Assembly (NCBI GenBank): GCA_051003795.1
Contig: JBPCKZ010000034.1
Span: 1 to 23,913 of the forward strand
Source: JALYXS01 sp051003795
GTDB taxonomy: Bacteria; Acidobacteriota; Terriglobia; Bryobacterales; Bryobacteraceae
DNA length: 23,913 nucleotides
Direction of reading: 5' to 3'
Shown here: piece by piece, positions 16,643-23,913 of the stretch
How positions within the stretch are numbered: position 1 is the first letter of the stretch
Layout: every line of letters begins with the position of its first letter
Program-made: the position numbers and the translations under genes
Notes under the pieces: model-generated
What the model was told of the DNA's origin: nothing
Databases searched by the model: none
What the model saw: only the letters and a program-made list of their open reading frames with translations

Positions 16643-19600
16643 ATGAACCCGCTGCTTGGATTATCGGAATACCTCGGAAAGCTTGAAAAGAACCTGCGCC
16701 TGTTCGCGCTCTCTCGCGGCATGGCCGCCATCGGCGGCGCGGCGCTCGTGTTCACGGTGCTGCTGGTAATCGGAATCAACTGGCTATCGTTCTCCGACCC
16801 GAGCGTCTTCTGGGCGCGGGTGCTGCTATTCCTCGTCCTCGCGGCAGCGATTTCGGCCGCGCTGGTGATTCCGCTCATTCGCCTGAACCGGCATTTCGCC
16901 GCGCAAAAGGCCGAGCAGCGGTTCCCCCAATTCGGCGAGCGCCTCCTCACCTTCACCGAGCGATCCGAAAAGAACGCCAACGACCCGTTCCTTCCCCTGC
17001 TCGCGATGGATACTCTCGAAATCGCGAAACAGGCCGACGCCCAGGAAGTGGTTCGCAGGGGCCGTATCGCAAGTTTCGCATCGGTTGGAGCCGTGGCCGT
17101 GCTGGTATTGATCTGGCTGGGCGTTTCGGGTCCGGGATTTCTCGGTTATGGCACGTCGCTGCTATGGGGCGGCCTTCCAAAGGAGGATCGCAAGCCTTTT
17201 TATAGCGTGCGCGTCGAGCCGGGCAACAAGATTATTCGCCGCCGTTCCGACCAGATGGTGACCGCAAAGCTGACCGGATTTCTTTCGCCCAAAGTGAATC
17301 TGCGCGCGCGTTACGGTAGTGCGACCAAGTGGGAACAGGCCGCCATGATGCCGCAACCGGGTGGCTCCGGCTACGAATTTCTGCTGGCGGGCGTGCCGGA
17401 GAACGTCGAGTACTACGTCGAGGCGGGCGGCGTCCGCTCGAACACTTACAAGCTCAGCGTGATGGATCTTCCCGTCGTGAAAAACGTTCGCGTCACCTAT
17501 CGTTACCCGAGCTGGTTGAGCTTGAAAGACGAAGTGGAGGATCCTGGCGGGGACCTCCGCGCCGTGGAGGGCACGATGGCCGAAGTGGAAATCCAGACCG
17601 ATCGTCCGCTGGCGAACGGCGCGCTCGCGCTCGACGACGGAACCAGCGTCGATCTCGAACCCGGTTCCGGAAACAAACGCATGGCGCGGGTGCCGATCAA
17701 GAAAGACGGGATGTATCACGTGGCGACAACCGAACAAGGGGAACCGGTGCGGTTGAGCGAGGATTATTTTATCGAGGCGCGCAAGGATTCGCCGCCGATG
17801 GTTACTTTGCTGCGACCGGCGCGCGATGCAAAGGTCAGCCCCATCGAGGAAGTTTCGGTCGCGGTCAAAGGCAGCGACGATTTCAGCTTGCACGCGCTCG
17901 ACCTGCACTACTCGGTAAATGGCGGTCCGGAAAAAACGGCATCGGTGTTGAAGTCGAAAGGCGCGAAAGCGAGCGAGGGCGCCACCACGCTCTACCTCGA
18001 AGATTATAAGCTGGTGCCCGGCGATGTGGTGAGCCTGTATGCCACGGCGCGCGACGCCCGAAACACGGCGAAGACCGACATTTATTTCATCGAAGCGCAG
18101 CCGTTCGAGAAGGAATACTCGCAATCGCAGCAGCAGGGCGGCGGCGGAGACGGGGACGGCAACGACGAAAAGGGTATTTCGGCGCGGCAGAAGGAAATCA
18201 TCGCGGCCACCTGGAACGAGTTGAAAGGCTCGCCCAAGGACAAGGCGACGGCGGCGGAAAACGCCAAGTACTTATCCGAAGTGCAGTCGAAGCTGCGGGA
18301 CCAGGCGCAGTCGCTCGCGGATCGCATGAAGAAACGCGAACTGGCGGGCAGCAATCCCGCGTTTCAGGCGTTCGTGAAAGACATGGAGGAAGCGGTCGCG
18401 CAGATGGGTCCGGCTTCCGAAAAACTGAAAGGCTTGAAGTGGCAGGATGCCATGCAGCCGGAGCAGAAGGCGCTGCAATATTTGTTGCGCGCGGAATCGA
18501 CGTTCCGCCAAATTCAGGTGGCGTTCGGAAAACAGCAGGGCGGCGGAGGCAAGGGCGGAGCGGGGCGGGATCTCGAAAACCTGTTCGATCTCGAGCTCGA
18601 CACGGAGAAGAATCAGTATGAGAGCGGGCAGCAATCGGCCGCCGAGCGGAAGCAAAAAGAGATCGACGACGCGCTGAAGAAATTGGAGGAACTGGCGCGG
18701 CGCCAGCAGGAGCTTGCGGATCAGAACAAGAATCGGCAACAGACTTCGCAGCAGCGGTGGCAGCAGGAAATGCTGCGGCGGGATGCCGAACAGTTGCGCC
18801 GCGAGATGGAGCGGATGACACGCGACGATTCGTCCCAACAGCAAGAGGGGCAGAGTCGGCAGCAGGGACAGCAAGGCCAAAGCGGTAAAGCGGGACAAGC
18901 CGGCCAACAAAGCGCTCAACAGCAAGACCAGCAGAAGCAACAGCAGCCGCCGCAAGCGGGACAGGCCGGGCAGATGGGCCAACAGCAGAAGAACGCACAG
19001 CAGAAGCAGCTTCAGCAGCGGCAGATGGATCGCATGTTGCCGCAACAGCGGCAAACGATGCAGGAGGCGCTGAACCGGTTGTCACAGGCCACTCGCGAGA
19101 TGAGCGGAGCGGCTTCGGCGCAGGGATCCCCTCAACAGGGCGCGCAAGGGAAAGCGCAGGCGGATGCCGAGCGCGCGGCGGAACGGCTGAAGGAAGCGCG
19201 CGAAATGCTGGCCGGAATGCGGAAGCAGCAGGCGGGCGATGAAATCGACGACATCGCCAATCGCGCGGCGCAGCTCGCGAAACAGCAGGAAGGCTTCGAG
19301 CAGCGCATGCGCAAGACGTTCGGCGACGAAGCGTCGGCGACGCAAGCCGGCCCGCAAACCGCCGAACGAATGGCGCAGGAAAAGCAGCAGATGATCAACG
19401 ATTTGCAGGGCCTGGAGCAGGAGATGCAACGGACCGCGCGGGATTTGGCGAATACTCAGCGCGCCGCCTCCAACAAGTTGCGGGAAGGGCTCGGCAACAT
19501 GCAGCAGCAGGAACTCCAGACGCGCATGAAATGGACTCAGGAAGCGCTGCGGCGGGGGATGGGATCGTATGCCGTGATGCGCGAGGCGCCCGTGACGCAA

Positions 19601-20329
19601 GGCTTGAACCAATTGAAGGAACAGTTGCGGCAAGCGCAAGGCGCGTTGGATCGCGGGCAACAGCCCGGGCAGCAGGGCAAGGACAAGCTGGAGCAGGCGC
19701 TGTCCCAGGCGGAAAATCTGCGGCAACAGATTGAGCAGATGCGGAACGATCAAGGAAAGCCGGGGCAAGCGGGCCGGCAAGGACAACAAGCCGGACAGCA
19801 GCCGGGACAACAACCCGGACAGCAGGGCCAGCCCGGCGAACAAGGGCAACCCGGCCAACAACCCGGACGGCAACAGGGCCAAAGTCCCGACCCGAACTCA
19901 ACTCCCCAAGACGGCCAGAGCGGCGGCCCGGCCATGGGAAGTTTCAATTCGAGCACGCGGGGCGGGCCGCAGCCTTCGGGCGGCCCCGTTGGGCCGAGCC
20001 ACGATCCCGAAGGGAATTACCGCGATACTTTGCGCGATCTCGGACGATTGCAGCAGGCCGTGAAAGACAATCCCGAGGTCGCCCGCGAAGTGCAGGATCT
20101 CTCGCGGGAGATGCAGCGGCTCAATCCGAACCGGTACACCAGCAACCCGGAACTTCTGGAGCGGATTCACTCACGAATACTGGCGCAAATCGAGCAGGTG
20201 GAGTTGATGCTTCGACGCAAGATCGACGAGCAGGGCGGAACCGTTCGCAGCGGAGCGCAACAGCCTCCGCCGCCCGGCTATGCGGACGCCGTGGCGGAGT
20301 ATTTCAGGCGATTGAGCAAGGAGCATTAA
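16643..20329 (+). CDS. Large DUF4175-like membrane protein with Gln/Gly-rich coiled-coil tail
   Basis: ATG 16643 has AGAGG (16634-16638) four bases upstream. The 1228-residue product has three membrane helices (about 27-45, 57-78 and 143-162), a layout like the DUF4175 family. After these come beta domains to about 490 (YSVRVEPGNKIIRRRSDQMV, VKNVRVTYRYPSWLSLKDE, PPMVTLLRPARDAKVSPIEEVSVAV). From about 510 the protein is charged helix and coiled coil broken by low-complexity tracts: a Gln/Gly block about 730-795, and a Gly-Gln-Pro block about 1036-1092 with GQQPGQQ-type units. A conserved helical end follows (DTLRDLGRLQQAVKDNPEVA, then LLERIHSRILAQIEQVELMLRRK) and closes in YADAVAEYFRRLSKEH. 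Such proteins end MoxR/DUF58/BatA clusters in several phyla. The tail is extracytoplasmic by helix count, though topology is inferred. Function unknown. Confidence 0.85.
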   Translation: MNPLLGLSEYLGKLEKNLRLFALSRGMAAIGGAALVFTVLLVIGINWLSFSDPSVFWARVLLFLVLAAAISAALVIPLIRLNRHFAAQKAEQRFPQFGERLLTFTERSEKNANDPFLPLLAMDTLEIAKQADAQEVVRRGRIASFASVGAVAVLVLIWLGVSGPGFLGYGTSLLWGGLPKEDRKPFYSVRVEPGNKIIRRRSDQMVTAKLTGFLSPKVNLRARYGSATKWEQAAMMPQPGGSGYEFLLAGVPENVEYYVEAGGVRSNTYKLSVMDLPVVKNVRVTYRYPSWLSLKDEVEDPGGDLRAVEGTMAEVEIQTDRPLANGALALDDGTSVDLEPGSGNKRMARVPIKKDGMYHVATTEQGEPVRLSEDYFIEARKDSPPMVTLLRPARDAKVSPIEEVSVAVKGSDDFSLHALDLHYSVNGGPEKTASVLKSKGAKASEGATTLYLEDYKLVPGDVVSLYATARDARNTAKTDIYFIEAQPFEKEYSQSQQQGGGGDGDGNDEKGISARQKEIIAATWNELKGSPKDKATAAENAKYLSEVQSKLRDQAQSLADRMKKRELAGSNPAFQAFVKDMEEAVAQMGPASEKLKGLKWQDAMQPEQKALQYLLRAESTFRQIQVAFGKQQGGGGKGGAGRDLENLFDLELDTEKNQYESGQQSAAERKQKEIDDALKKLEELARRQQELADQNKNRQQTSQQRWQQEMLRRDAEQLRREMERMTRDDSSQQQEGQSRQQGQQGQSGKAGQAGQQSAQQQDQQKQQQPPQAGQAGQMGQQQKNAQQKQLQQRQMDRMLPQQRQTMQEALNRLSQATREMSGAASAQGSPQQGAQGKAQADAERAAERLKEAREMLAGMRKQQAGDEIDDIANRAAQLAKQQEGFEQRMRKTFGDEASATQAGPQTAERMAQEKQQMINDLQGLEQEMQRTARDLANTQRAASNKLREGLGNMQQQELQTRMKWTQEALRRGMGSYAVMREAPVTQGLNQLKEQLRQAQGALDRGQQPGQQGKDKLEQALSQAENLRQQIEQMRNDQGKPGQAGRQGQQAGQQPGQQPGQQGQPGEQGQPGQQPGRQQGQSPDPNSTPQDGQSGGPAMGSFNSSTRGGPQPSGGPVGPSHDPEGNYRDTLRDLGRLQQAVKDNPEVAREVQDLSREMQRLNPNRYTSNPELLERIHSRILAQIEQVELMLRRKIDEQGGTVRSGAQQPPPPGYADAVAEYFRRLSKEH
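19750..19920 (+). repeat. Degenerate in-gene repeat encoding Gly-Gln-Pro units
   Basis: Within the large membrane gene, short units such as CAGCCGGGACAA and CAACCCGGACAG recur imperfectly and encode GQQPGQQ, GQPGEQ and GQPGQQ. Unit length is irregular (6 to 15 bases) with no spacers, so this is a coding low-complexity tract and not a CRISPR or phase-variation tract of one fixed unit. It is a likely place for length variation between strains. Confidence 0.6.
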
Positions 20330-20365
20330 ACCAGGTCCTTGCTTATCCGCGTTATTTCAGGCCCC
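20330..20365. other. Convergent gap between the large operon and the minus-strand pair
   Basis: Only 36 bases separate the two converging stop codons. I see no stable hairpin with a T-run on either strand, so any transcription end here is probably Rho-dependent or lies inside the opposing gene. Confidence 0.4.
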
Positions 20366-22177
20366 TTAGAACGTGAAGCTTACGCCGCCCCGGAAACTGC
20401 GGGGGGTTTGCACCAGCAATAGCCTGCGCCCGTCGCTCAATCCGATCGGTAAATATCCCTGCGCGAGCAGATTGCTCAAATCGGCGGTGGCTTCCATGCG
20501 CCACGGGAGGCCGAATACGGCGGGAATCGGCTGGCGGACATATACATTTAACCCTGGTTCGGGGCGATTCGACTGAGTCGAATAAATGCGATCGGGTGTA
20601 GCCGCCCGGTAGTCGCTACATTGATAACTCGCGCTAAAGCGTGTCCCGGTTACCGGAGCCGCTCCCGAAGCGCGCATGGTCAGCGCATCGCGGCGGCTGG
20701 CGCGGATCAACGCGCGAAGTCCGTCGGGCGTGTCGCTCGAAATCTCGTTTGAAACCGGCGCCAAGACTCCGATGGAACCGTATATGACGGTCAGCTTGTA
20801 GTTCTCGCCGACGCTCTGCGTGATGGAAGCAGTGTAACCGATTGTGTGGTAGTCGCCCGCGTTAAACACGGAACTGTTGGAGAACAAGTCGGGCAGCGTA
20901 TCGCCCTCGAAGAACTGGCCATTGGGCGAGACCATCGTGAGAGTGGCGTTCGTGACCGCCTCGCGATATGCCGCCAAGCGAACTTCGCGGGATCCAAACG
21001 CTCGCGAAATCCCCAACTCGTAATTCTCGCCGCGTTGGACCTGCGCGCGCCCGTTCCGCATGCTCACGCGCGGCAGCACGGCCAACGAACGGATGTCGCG
21101 CTGCAATTCCGTCCCTTGCGGTTCGGCGGTCTCCATTCCCAGCTCCGGCCTCGCATTCCCCGACGTATAGGTGAAATCGATCTTGGCGGCAGCGGCGTTC
21201 GGAAGCGAATACGTCAGCCGCGCGTACGGGCTAAAGTAGTGCAAACGATCCATGAAAGAAACGGTATCGAGCTCGAAGCCGTAATCGAGATCGAGCGAAT
21301 CGCCGATTTGCGTTTTATCCGTGAAGCCGGCCGACAGGGTCCTTAACGGAGGCAGAGTGTTGTCCTGCCCCGGAATGCCGCGGCCGGGCACGAACAACTG
21401 CCGCATGGTAACGGAGATCTCGGGGTTCGTCTCTCCAATGGGGTGGCTGTAGGTTGTACGGAAGCCGCCCGAAGGCACGCCGGTGAGCGATCCGTAGCCC
21501 AGGTTTCCGCTGAACTGAAGCTGGTTCGAGCCGAACAGAGACGTGGCGAACGCGAATGCCGTGCCTAAGTCGGCCTCATTGCCGAAACCGGAGACCCGGC
21601 CCGCGTCTCCGCCCGAAAGACTAACCAGTCCGCGCGTGTCGCTGAATGCGGCCTGGGTCCGGCGCGGGGATGAATCGTCGAGCCGCTTTCCCGGCAAAAT
21701 GCGTAAGACGGGACGGGAGGAACTGGAAGTCCGCAACACCCATTTCCAGTCGTCCGTCATCAAAGCGCCCTGGTCCGGGGTCATCGGCAGCAGCTGGATG
21801 GAACTGAACAGAGAGGAAAGGTTAACGTCGAGCAGGCTGCGCATCCCAGCCTGAACCACGATGTTGTTCTTGAACGCGGGAAGAAATGCCGCCAGATTTA
21901 CGCGGAGGGCGTAAACATCGGGCATCAGGCTGGCGAACGCGAACGTGCCTTTTTCGTTCGTGACGACGCGTTCGCAAAGCCGTTCGCGCCGATCGAACAA
22001 AACAACCGTGGCGCCCATTTGCGGCGTCCCCATCGCGTCCGTGACAACACCTTGAAGCGTCCCGGTGATCTTCGCGGGCGAAATCGCAAAACAAGGCGCC
22101 CAGCAGCAGAAAAGTAGACCTAGCGCGGCGGGAAGCGTGAAGGCGGTCGATCTCGTGCTAACGGCTCTTGGGATCAT
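20366..22177 (-). CDS. Outer-membrane protein: carboxypeptidase-regulatory-like domain plus beta-barrel, no plug
   Basis: The 603-residue protein has a signal peptide (about 1-31, FTLPAALGLLFCCWAPCFA) and a carboxypeptidase-regulatory-like domain (about 38-120; GTLQGVVTDAMGTPQMGATV, NEKGTFAFASLMPDVYALRV). A conserved-looking linker, TDDWKWVLRTSSSSRPVLR, follows and then a long series of amphipathic strands ending GGVSFTF with the terminal Phe of outer-membrane barrels. I find no TonB plug motifs (no NVMLDGV-, VxVxxG- or NVVTKSG-like segment), so it is shorter and differs from the receptor at 2554. AGAAGG lies just before its ATG. It follows the GWxTD gene by 17 bases and is probably in one transcript with it. 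Function unknown; it may be an anchor or channel at the outer membrane. Confidence 0.8.
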   Translation of the reverse strand: MIPRAVSTRSTAFTLPAALGLLFCCWAPCFAISPAKITGTLQGVVTDAMGTPQMGATVVLFDRRERLCERVVTNEKGTFAFASLMPDVYALRVNLAAFLPAFKNNIVVQAGMRSLLDVNLSSLFSSIQLLPMTPDQGALMTDDWKWVLRTSSSSRPVLRILPGKRLDDSSPRRTQAAFSDTRGLVSLSGGDAGRVSGFGNEADLGTAFAFATSLFGSNQLQFSGNLGYGSLTGVPSGGFRTTYSHPIGETNPEISVTMRQLFVPGRGIPGQDNTLPPLRTLSAGFTDKTQIGDSLDLDYGFELDTVSFMDRLHYFSPYARLTYSLPNAAAAKIDFTYTSGNARPELGMETAEPQGTELQRDIRSLAVLPRVSMRNGRAQVQRGENYELGISRAFGSREVRLAAYREAVTNATLTMVSPNGQFFEGDTLPDLFSNSSVFNAGDYHTIGYTASITQSVGENYKLTVIYGSIGVLAPVSNEISSDTPDGLRALIRASRRDALTMRASGAAPVTGTRFSASYQCSDYRAATPDRIYSTQSNRPEPGLNVYVRQPIPAVFGLPWRMEATADLSNLLAQGYLPIGLSDGRRLLLVQTPRSFRGGVSFTF

Positions 22178-22190
22178 TGTCCCTTCTACC

Positions 22191-22202
22191 TAACTTAAGT
22201 TA
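22191..22202. repeat. Perfect 12-bp palindrome TAACTTAAGTTA over a stop codon
   Basis: The palindrome covers the TAA stop of the GWxTD gene (22195-22197, complement) and the short gap to the next gene. It may be chance or a small site affecting translation or mRNA ends between the two genes. Confidence 0.35.
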
Positions 22203-23865
22203 CCGTAAACGTCGTTGTCGGCGTCAGTGTCTGGTTCCGGTTCTTGTCGATTACCTTCAGCTTCAACGTATACTGGCCCGGAGCCATGGTGCCCAAGGGG
22301 AGCAACTTCTCGATGGTGACCTGGTTGGCGGAAGCGCCGGCCATGCCCGCCACTTCCTCGCTGAAATCGAAAACCTTCTCATTGCTGCCGTTCTTGGTTA
22401 CTTCGTATTCCACCAGCGCATTGGGCTTTTGCGTTTTCTCGTCGGGACCGAAGTTATAAAGTTGGACGTAAATCCCCATCTTTTCGCTCTGCTTGAAACT
22501 ATCGGTGATGCGGGGGCGAACCTTGGAACTGCCCACGACGAACTGGCCCGTGCCGATCGAGCGGGTCGGAACCTTTTCGATTATGTCGGCGAGAATCAGG
22601 CTGCTCGATGCCAATTTTTCATCGTCGAAATGCGGCACCGTCAACGCCAGCTCGTAATTGTTCATATTGCCGCCCACCACGTCTTTGGCCACGATGTTGA
22701 GCCGGTAGGTGCCGGGGGCCAGCGGAATCGATTGCTGGTAAATCGAGGATTTCGTGCTGATCGCCTGCAGCAAGGCGGGCGGGGTATCCACCGTGACGGT
22801 TTGCTCGAATACATTGACCACCCGGCGGGATATTGTGGTAATGCGGCCGTAAATATTCACCACCGCTTTCTGAACGCCTTCCTTCGATTGGAACTGCAGA
22901 TCGCGATTCTCGAACTGCATCGTCACATTGGTGAGTACGGAAGCGTTGGTCACGCGGATGAAATCGGCGCGAACCTTCATGGGAAGAACGTTGAACGTAA
23001 TGCGCGTGCTGACCGCCGCTTCCAGATCCTTGAACTTCACGACCGGCGGCTTTTGCAATTTCGCGAACTGCTCCAGACGCGTAAACTGGTTGTTGTTGGC
23101 GGTGTCGGTGCCGGGTCCCGTGCCCGAGTGCGTTCCATCGGTGCGGTTGAAGCGATCCAGTTTCGAGGACAGCCCCATCTGCTCGTTCATCGTCAAGCCG
23201 GCGTTCGGGACATATAGCAGCGCGTCTTTCTCGGACGGGTCCATGGTCATGCGGTACTCGCCGGTCATCGTCGTATCGACGAACTCGATTTCGATGTTCG
23301 TGCCGATGCCTTCGATCCAGCGGTAGCGCCATTTCTCAAACGGATACGTGGAGGTGCTGCCGCCGCCTTCTTCGATAGGCCGTTCATAACTGCCGCCCGA
23401 AGGGTGCGAGTCGATTTCGTCCGCGGGGCCAAAGGTGATATAGATGCGGCCGCGATCCGCCTTCCAACCCGGGATGCCGGAAGCGTAATGGTCGTTCGCG
23501 TAGGCGATGCGGCGGTAATGCTCTTCCTTGAACTCGTTCTCGGCGGTGTCCGGCGTGGGATCGCGCCGCAGCCAGAATTGTTCGATGAACTGCTCGCGCT
23601 CTTCATCCGTATTGAAATGCTTGAAAGCGGTCCGCTCCTCATCCGTGATGATGTAGGCGACGTCCTCGTTCAACCACTTGCGGTAGGGAGTTTCGAGCTC
23701 TTTGCGGAGCTTGTCCTCGCGCTTGCGGCGTTCTTTTTCGGTGAGGGGCTTGGCGACGGTTTCCCGGCCGGAGCCGGCAGCCTTGTCGCTTTTATCTGCA
23801 AACGCGTATCCCGTGAGCATAAAGCCGAGGGAAACGCAGGAAAACCAAAGGCGGGTTGATCTCAT
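22195..23865 (-). CDS. GWxTD domain-containing secreted protein
   Basis: I place the start at the ATG at 23863-23865 (complement), because AGGAAG lies nine bases upstream and this gives a compact signal peptide (1-23, MRSTRLWFSCVSLGFMLTGY then AFA); the frame is open 14 codons further up. Of 556 residues, about 60-150 are the GWxTD domain: YRKWLNEDVAYIITDEER, then FKHFNTDEEREQFIEQFWLR, RDPTPDTAENEFKEEHYRRI, and GWKADRGRIYITFGPADEI. A Lys-rich helix (40-58) precedes it. The remainder (about 270-556) is beta-rich, with repeated strand-turn units such as VSTRITFNVLPMKVRADF and PGTYRLNIVAKDVVGG, and ends with a PGQYTLKLKVIDKNRNQTLT immunoglobulin-like closure. The domain is widespread in Acidobacteriota and Bacteroidota, of unknown function. 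It leads a two-gene minus-strand unit with the barrel protein. Confidence 0.9.
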   Translation of the reverse strand: MRSTRLWFSCVSLGFMLTGYAFADKSDKAAGSGRETVAKPLTEKERRKREDKLRKELETPYRKWLNEDVAYIITDEERTAFKHFNTDEEREQFIEQFWLRRDPTPDTAENEFKEEHYRRIAYANDHYASGIPGWKADRGRIYITFGPADEIDSHPSGGSYERPIEEGGGSTSTYPFEKWRYRWIEGIGTNIEIEFVDTTMTGEYRMTMDPSEKDALLYVPNAGLTMNEQMGLSSKLDRFNRTDGTHSGTGPGTDTANNNQFTRLEQFAKLQKPPVVKFKDLEAAVSTRITFNVLPMKVRADFIRVTNASVLTNVTMQFENRDLQFQSKEGVQKAVVNIYGRITTISRRVVNVFEQTVTVDTPPALLQAISTKSSIYQQSIPLAPGTYRLNIVAKDVVGGNMNNYELALTVPHFDDEKLASSSLILADIIEKVPTRSIGTGQFVVGSSKVRPRITDSFKQSEKMGIYVQLYNFGPDEKTQKPNALVEYEVTKNGSNEKVFDFSEEVAGMAGASANQVTIEKLLPLGTMAPGQYTLKLKVIDKNRNQTLTPTTTFTVT

Positions 23866-23907
23866 ACGCGACCGCTTCCTGAAAACTGAACTTAGGACGA
23901 CCCCCAT

Positions 23908-23913
23908 ATTGTA
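23908..23913 (-). promoter_or_regulatory. Possible -10 box of the GWxTD gene
   Basis: The reverse strand reads TACAAT at the window edge, 42 bases before the chosen start codon. This is close to the sigma-70 -10 consensus TATAAT. The -35 region lies outside the window, so the call cannot be completed. Confidence 0.25.

Noticed and set aside
19640..19990. Repeated short GC-rich units that could suggest a CRISPR array
   Set aside because: Units are irregular, have no spacers and translate in frame to Gly-Gln-Pro tracts inside a long gene.
22168..23217. 349-codon plus-strand frame antisense to the GWxTD gene
   Set aside because: No recognisable domain; the GWxTD motifs, signal peptide and ribosome-binding site on the minus strand are decisive.

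Overview
The window looks like chromosomal DNA from an Acidobacteriota bacterium, most likely of the Solibacter/Bryobacter group. The reasons are a moderately high GC content, frequent GTG and TTG starts, two outer-membrane proteins with N-terminal carboxypeptidase-regulatory-like domains, a GWxTD-domain protein, a DUF4159 gene beside a MoxR/DUF58/VWA cluster, and a short palindromic repeat that resembles dispersed repeats of that group. The taxonomic call is inference from protein families, not from a marker gene. No rRNA, tRNA, CRISPR array or intact insertion sequence was seen.

Region 1 (1-2540) is accessory and partly decayed. It holds a possible gene tail with a hairpin at the left edge. 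Next comes an orphan secreted protein that fuses a SnoaL-like/DUF4440 domain to an ABC-transporter substrate-binding domain (334-1773). After it lie relics of a secreted 'WKLN' protein on the plus strand and of a GntR-type regulator on the minus strand, abutting near 2035.

Region 2 (2554-5516) is an Oar-like TonB-dependent receptor. It starts at a TTG behind a clear ribosome-binding site and is interrupted by a one-base frameshift near 3093.

Region 3 (5580-20329) is a compact plus-strand run of ten genes with overlaps or very short gaps. In order they are: a DUF4159 protein, a small secreted protein of unknown function, a membrane VWA/glutamine-amidotransferase-like protein, a caspase/legumain-like protein without its catalytic cysteine, a TPR protein with a zinc peptidase (HEMSH) domain, a MoxR AAA+ ATPase, a DUF58 protein, a BatA-like VWA membrane protein, a 66-residue coiled-coil protein, and a 1228-residue membrane protein with Gln/Gly-rich tracts. 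By analogy with MoxR/Bat systems, the ATPase and DUF58 protein would work in the cytoplasm on membrane VWA partners. The metallopeptidase, caspase-like protein and secreted proteins would act outside the inner membrane. The combined function is unknown.

Region 4 (20366-23865) is a minus-strand pair converging on region 3: a GWxTD-domain protein followed by a plug-less carboxypeptidase-regulatory/beta-barrel protein. Both appear to be envelope proteins.
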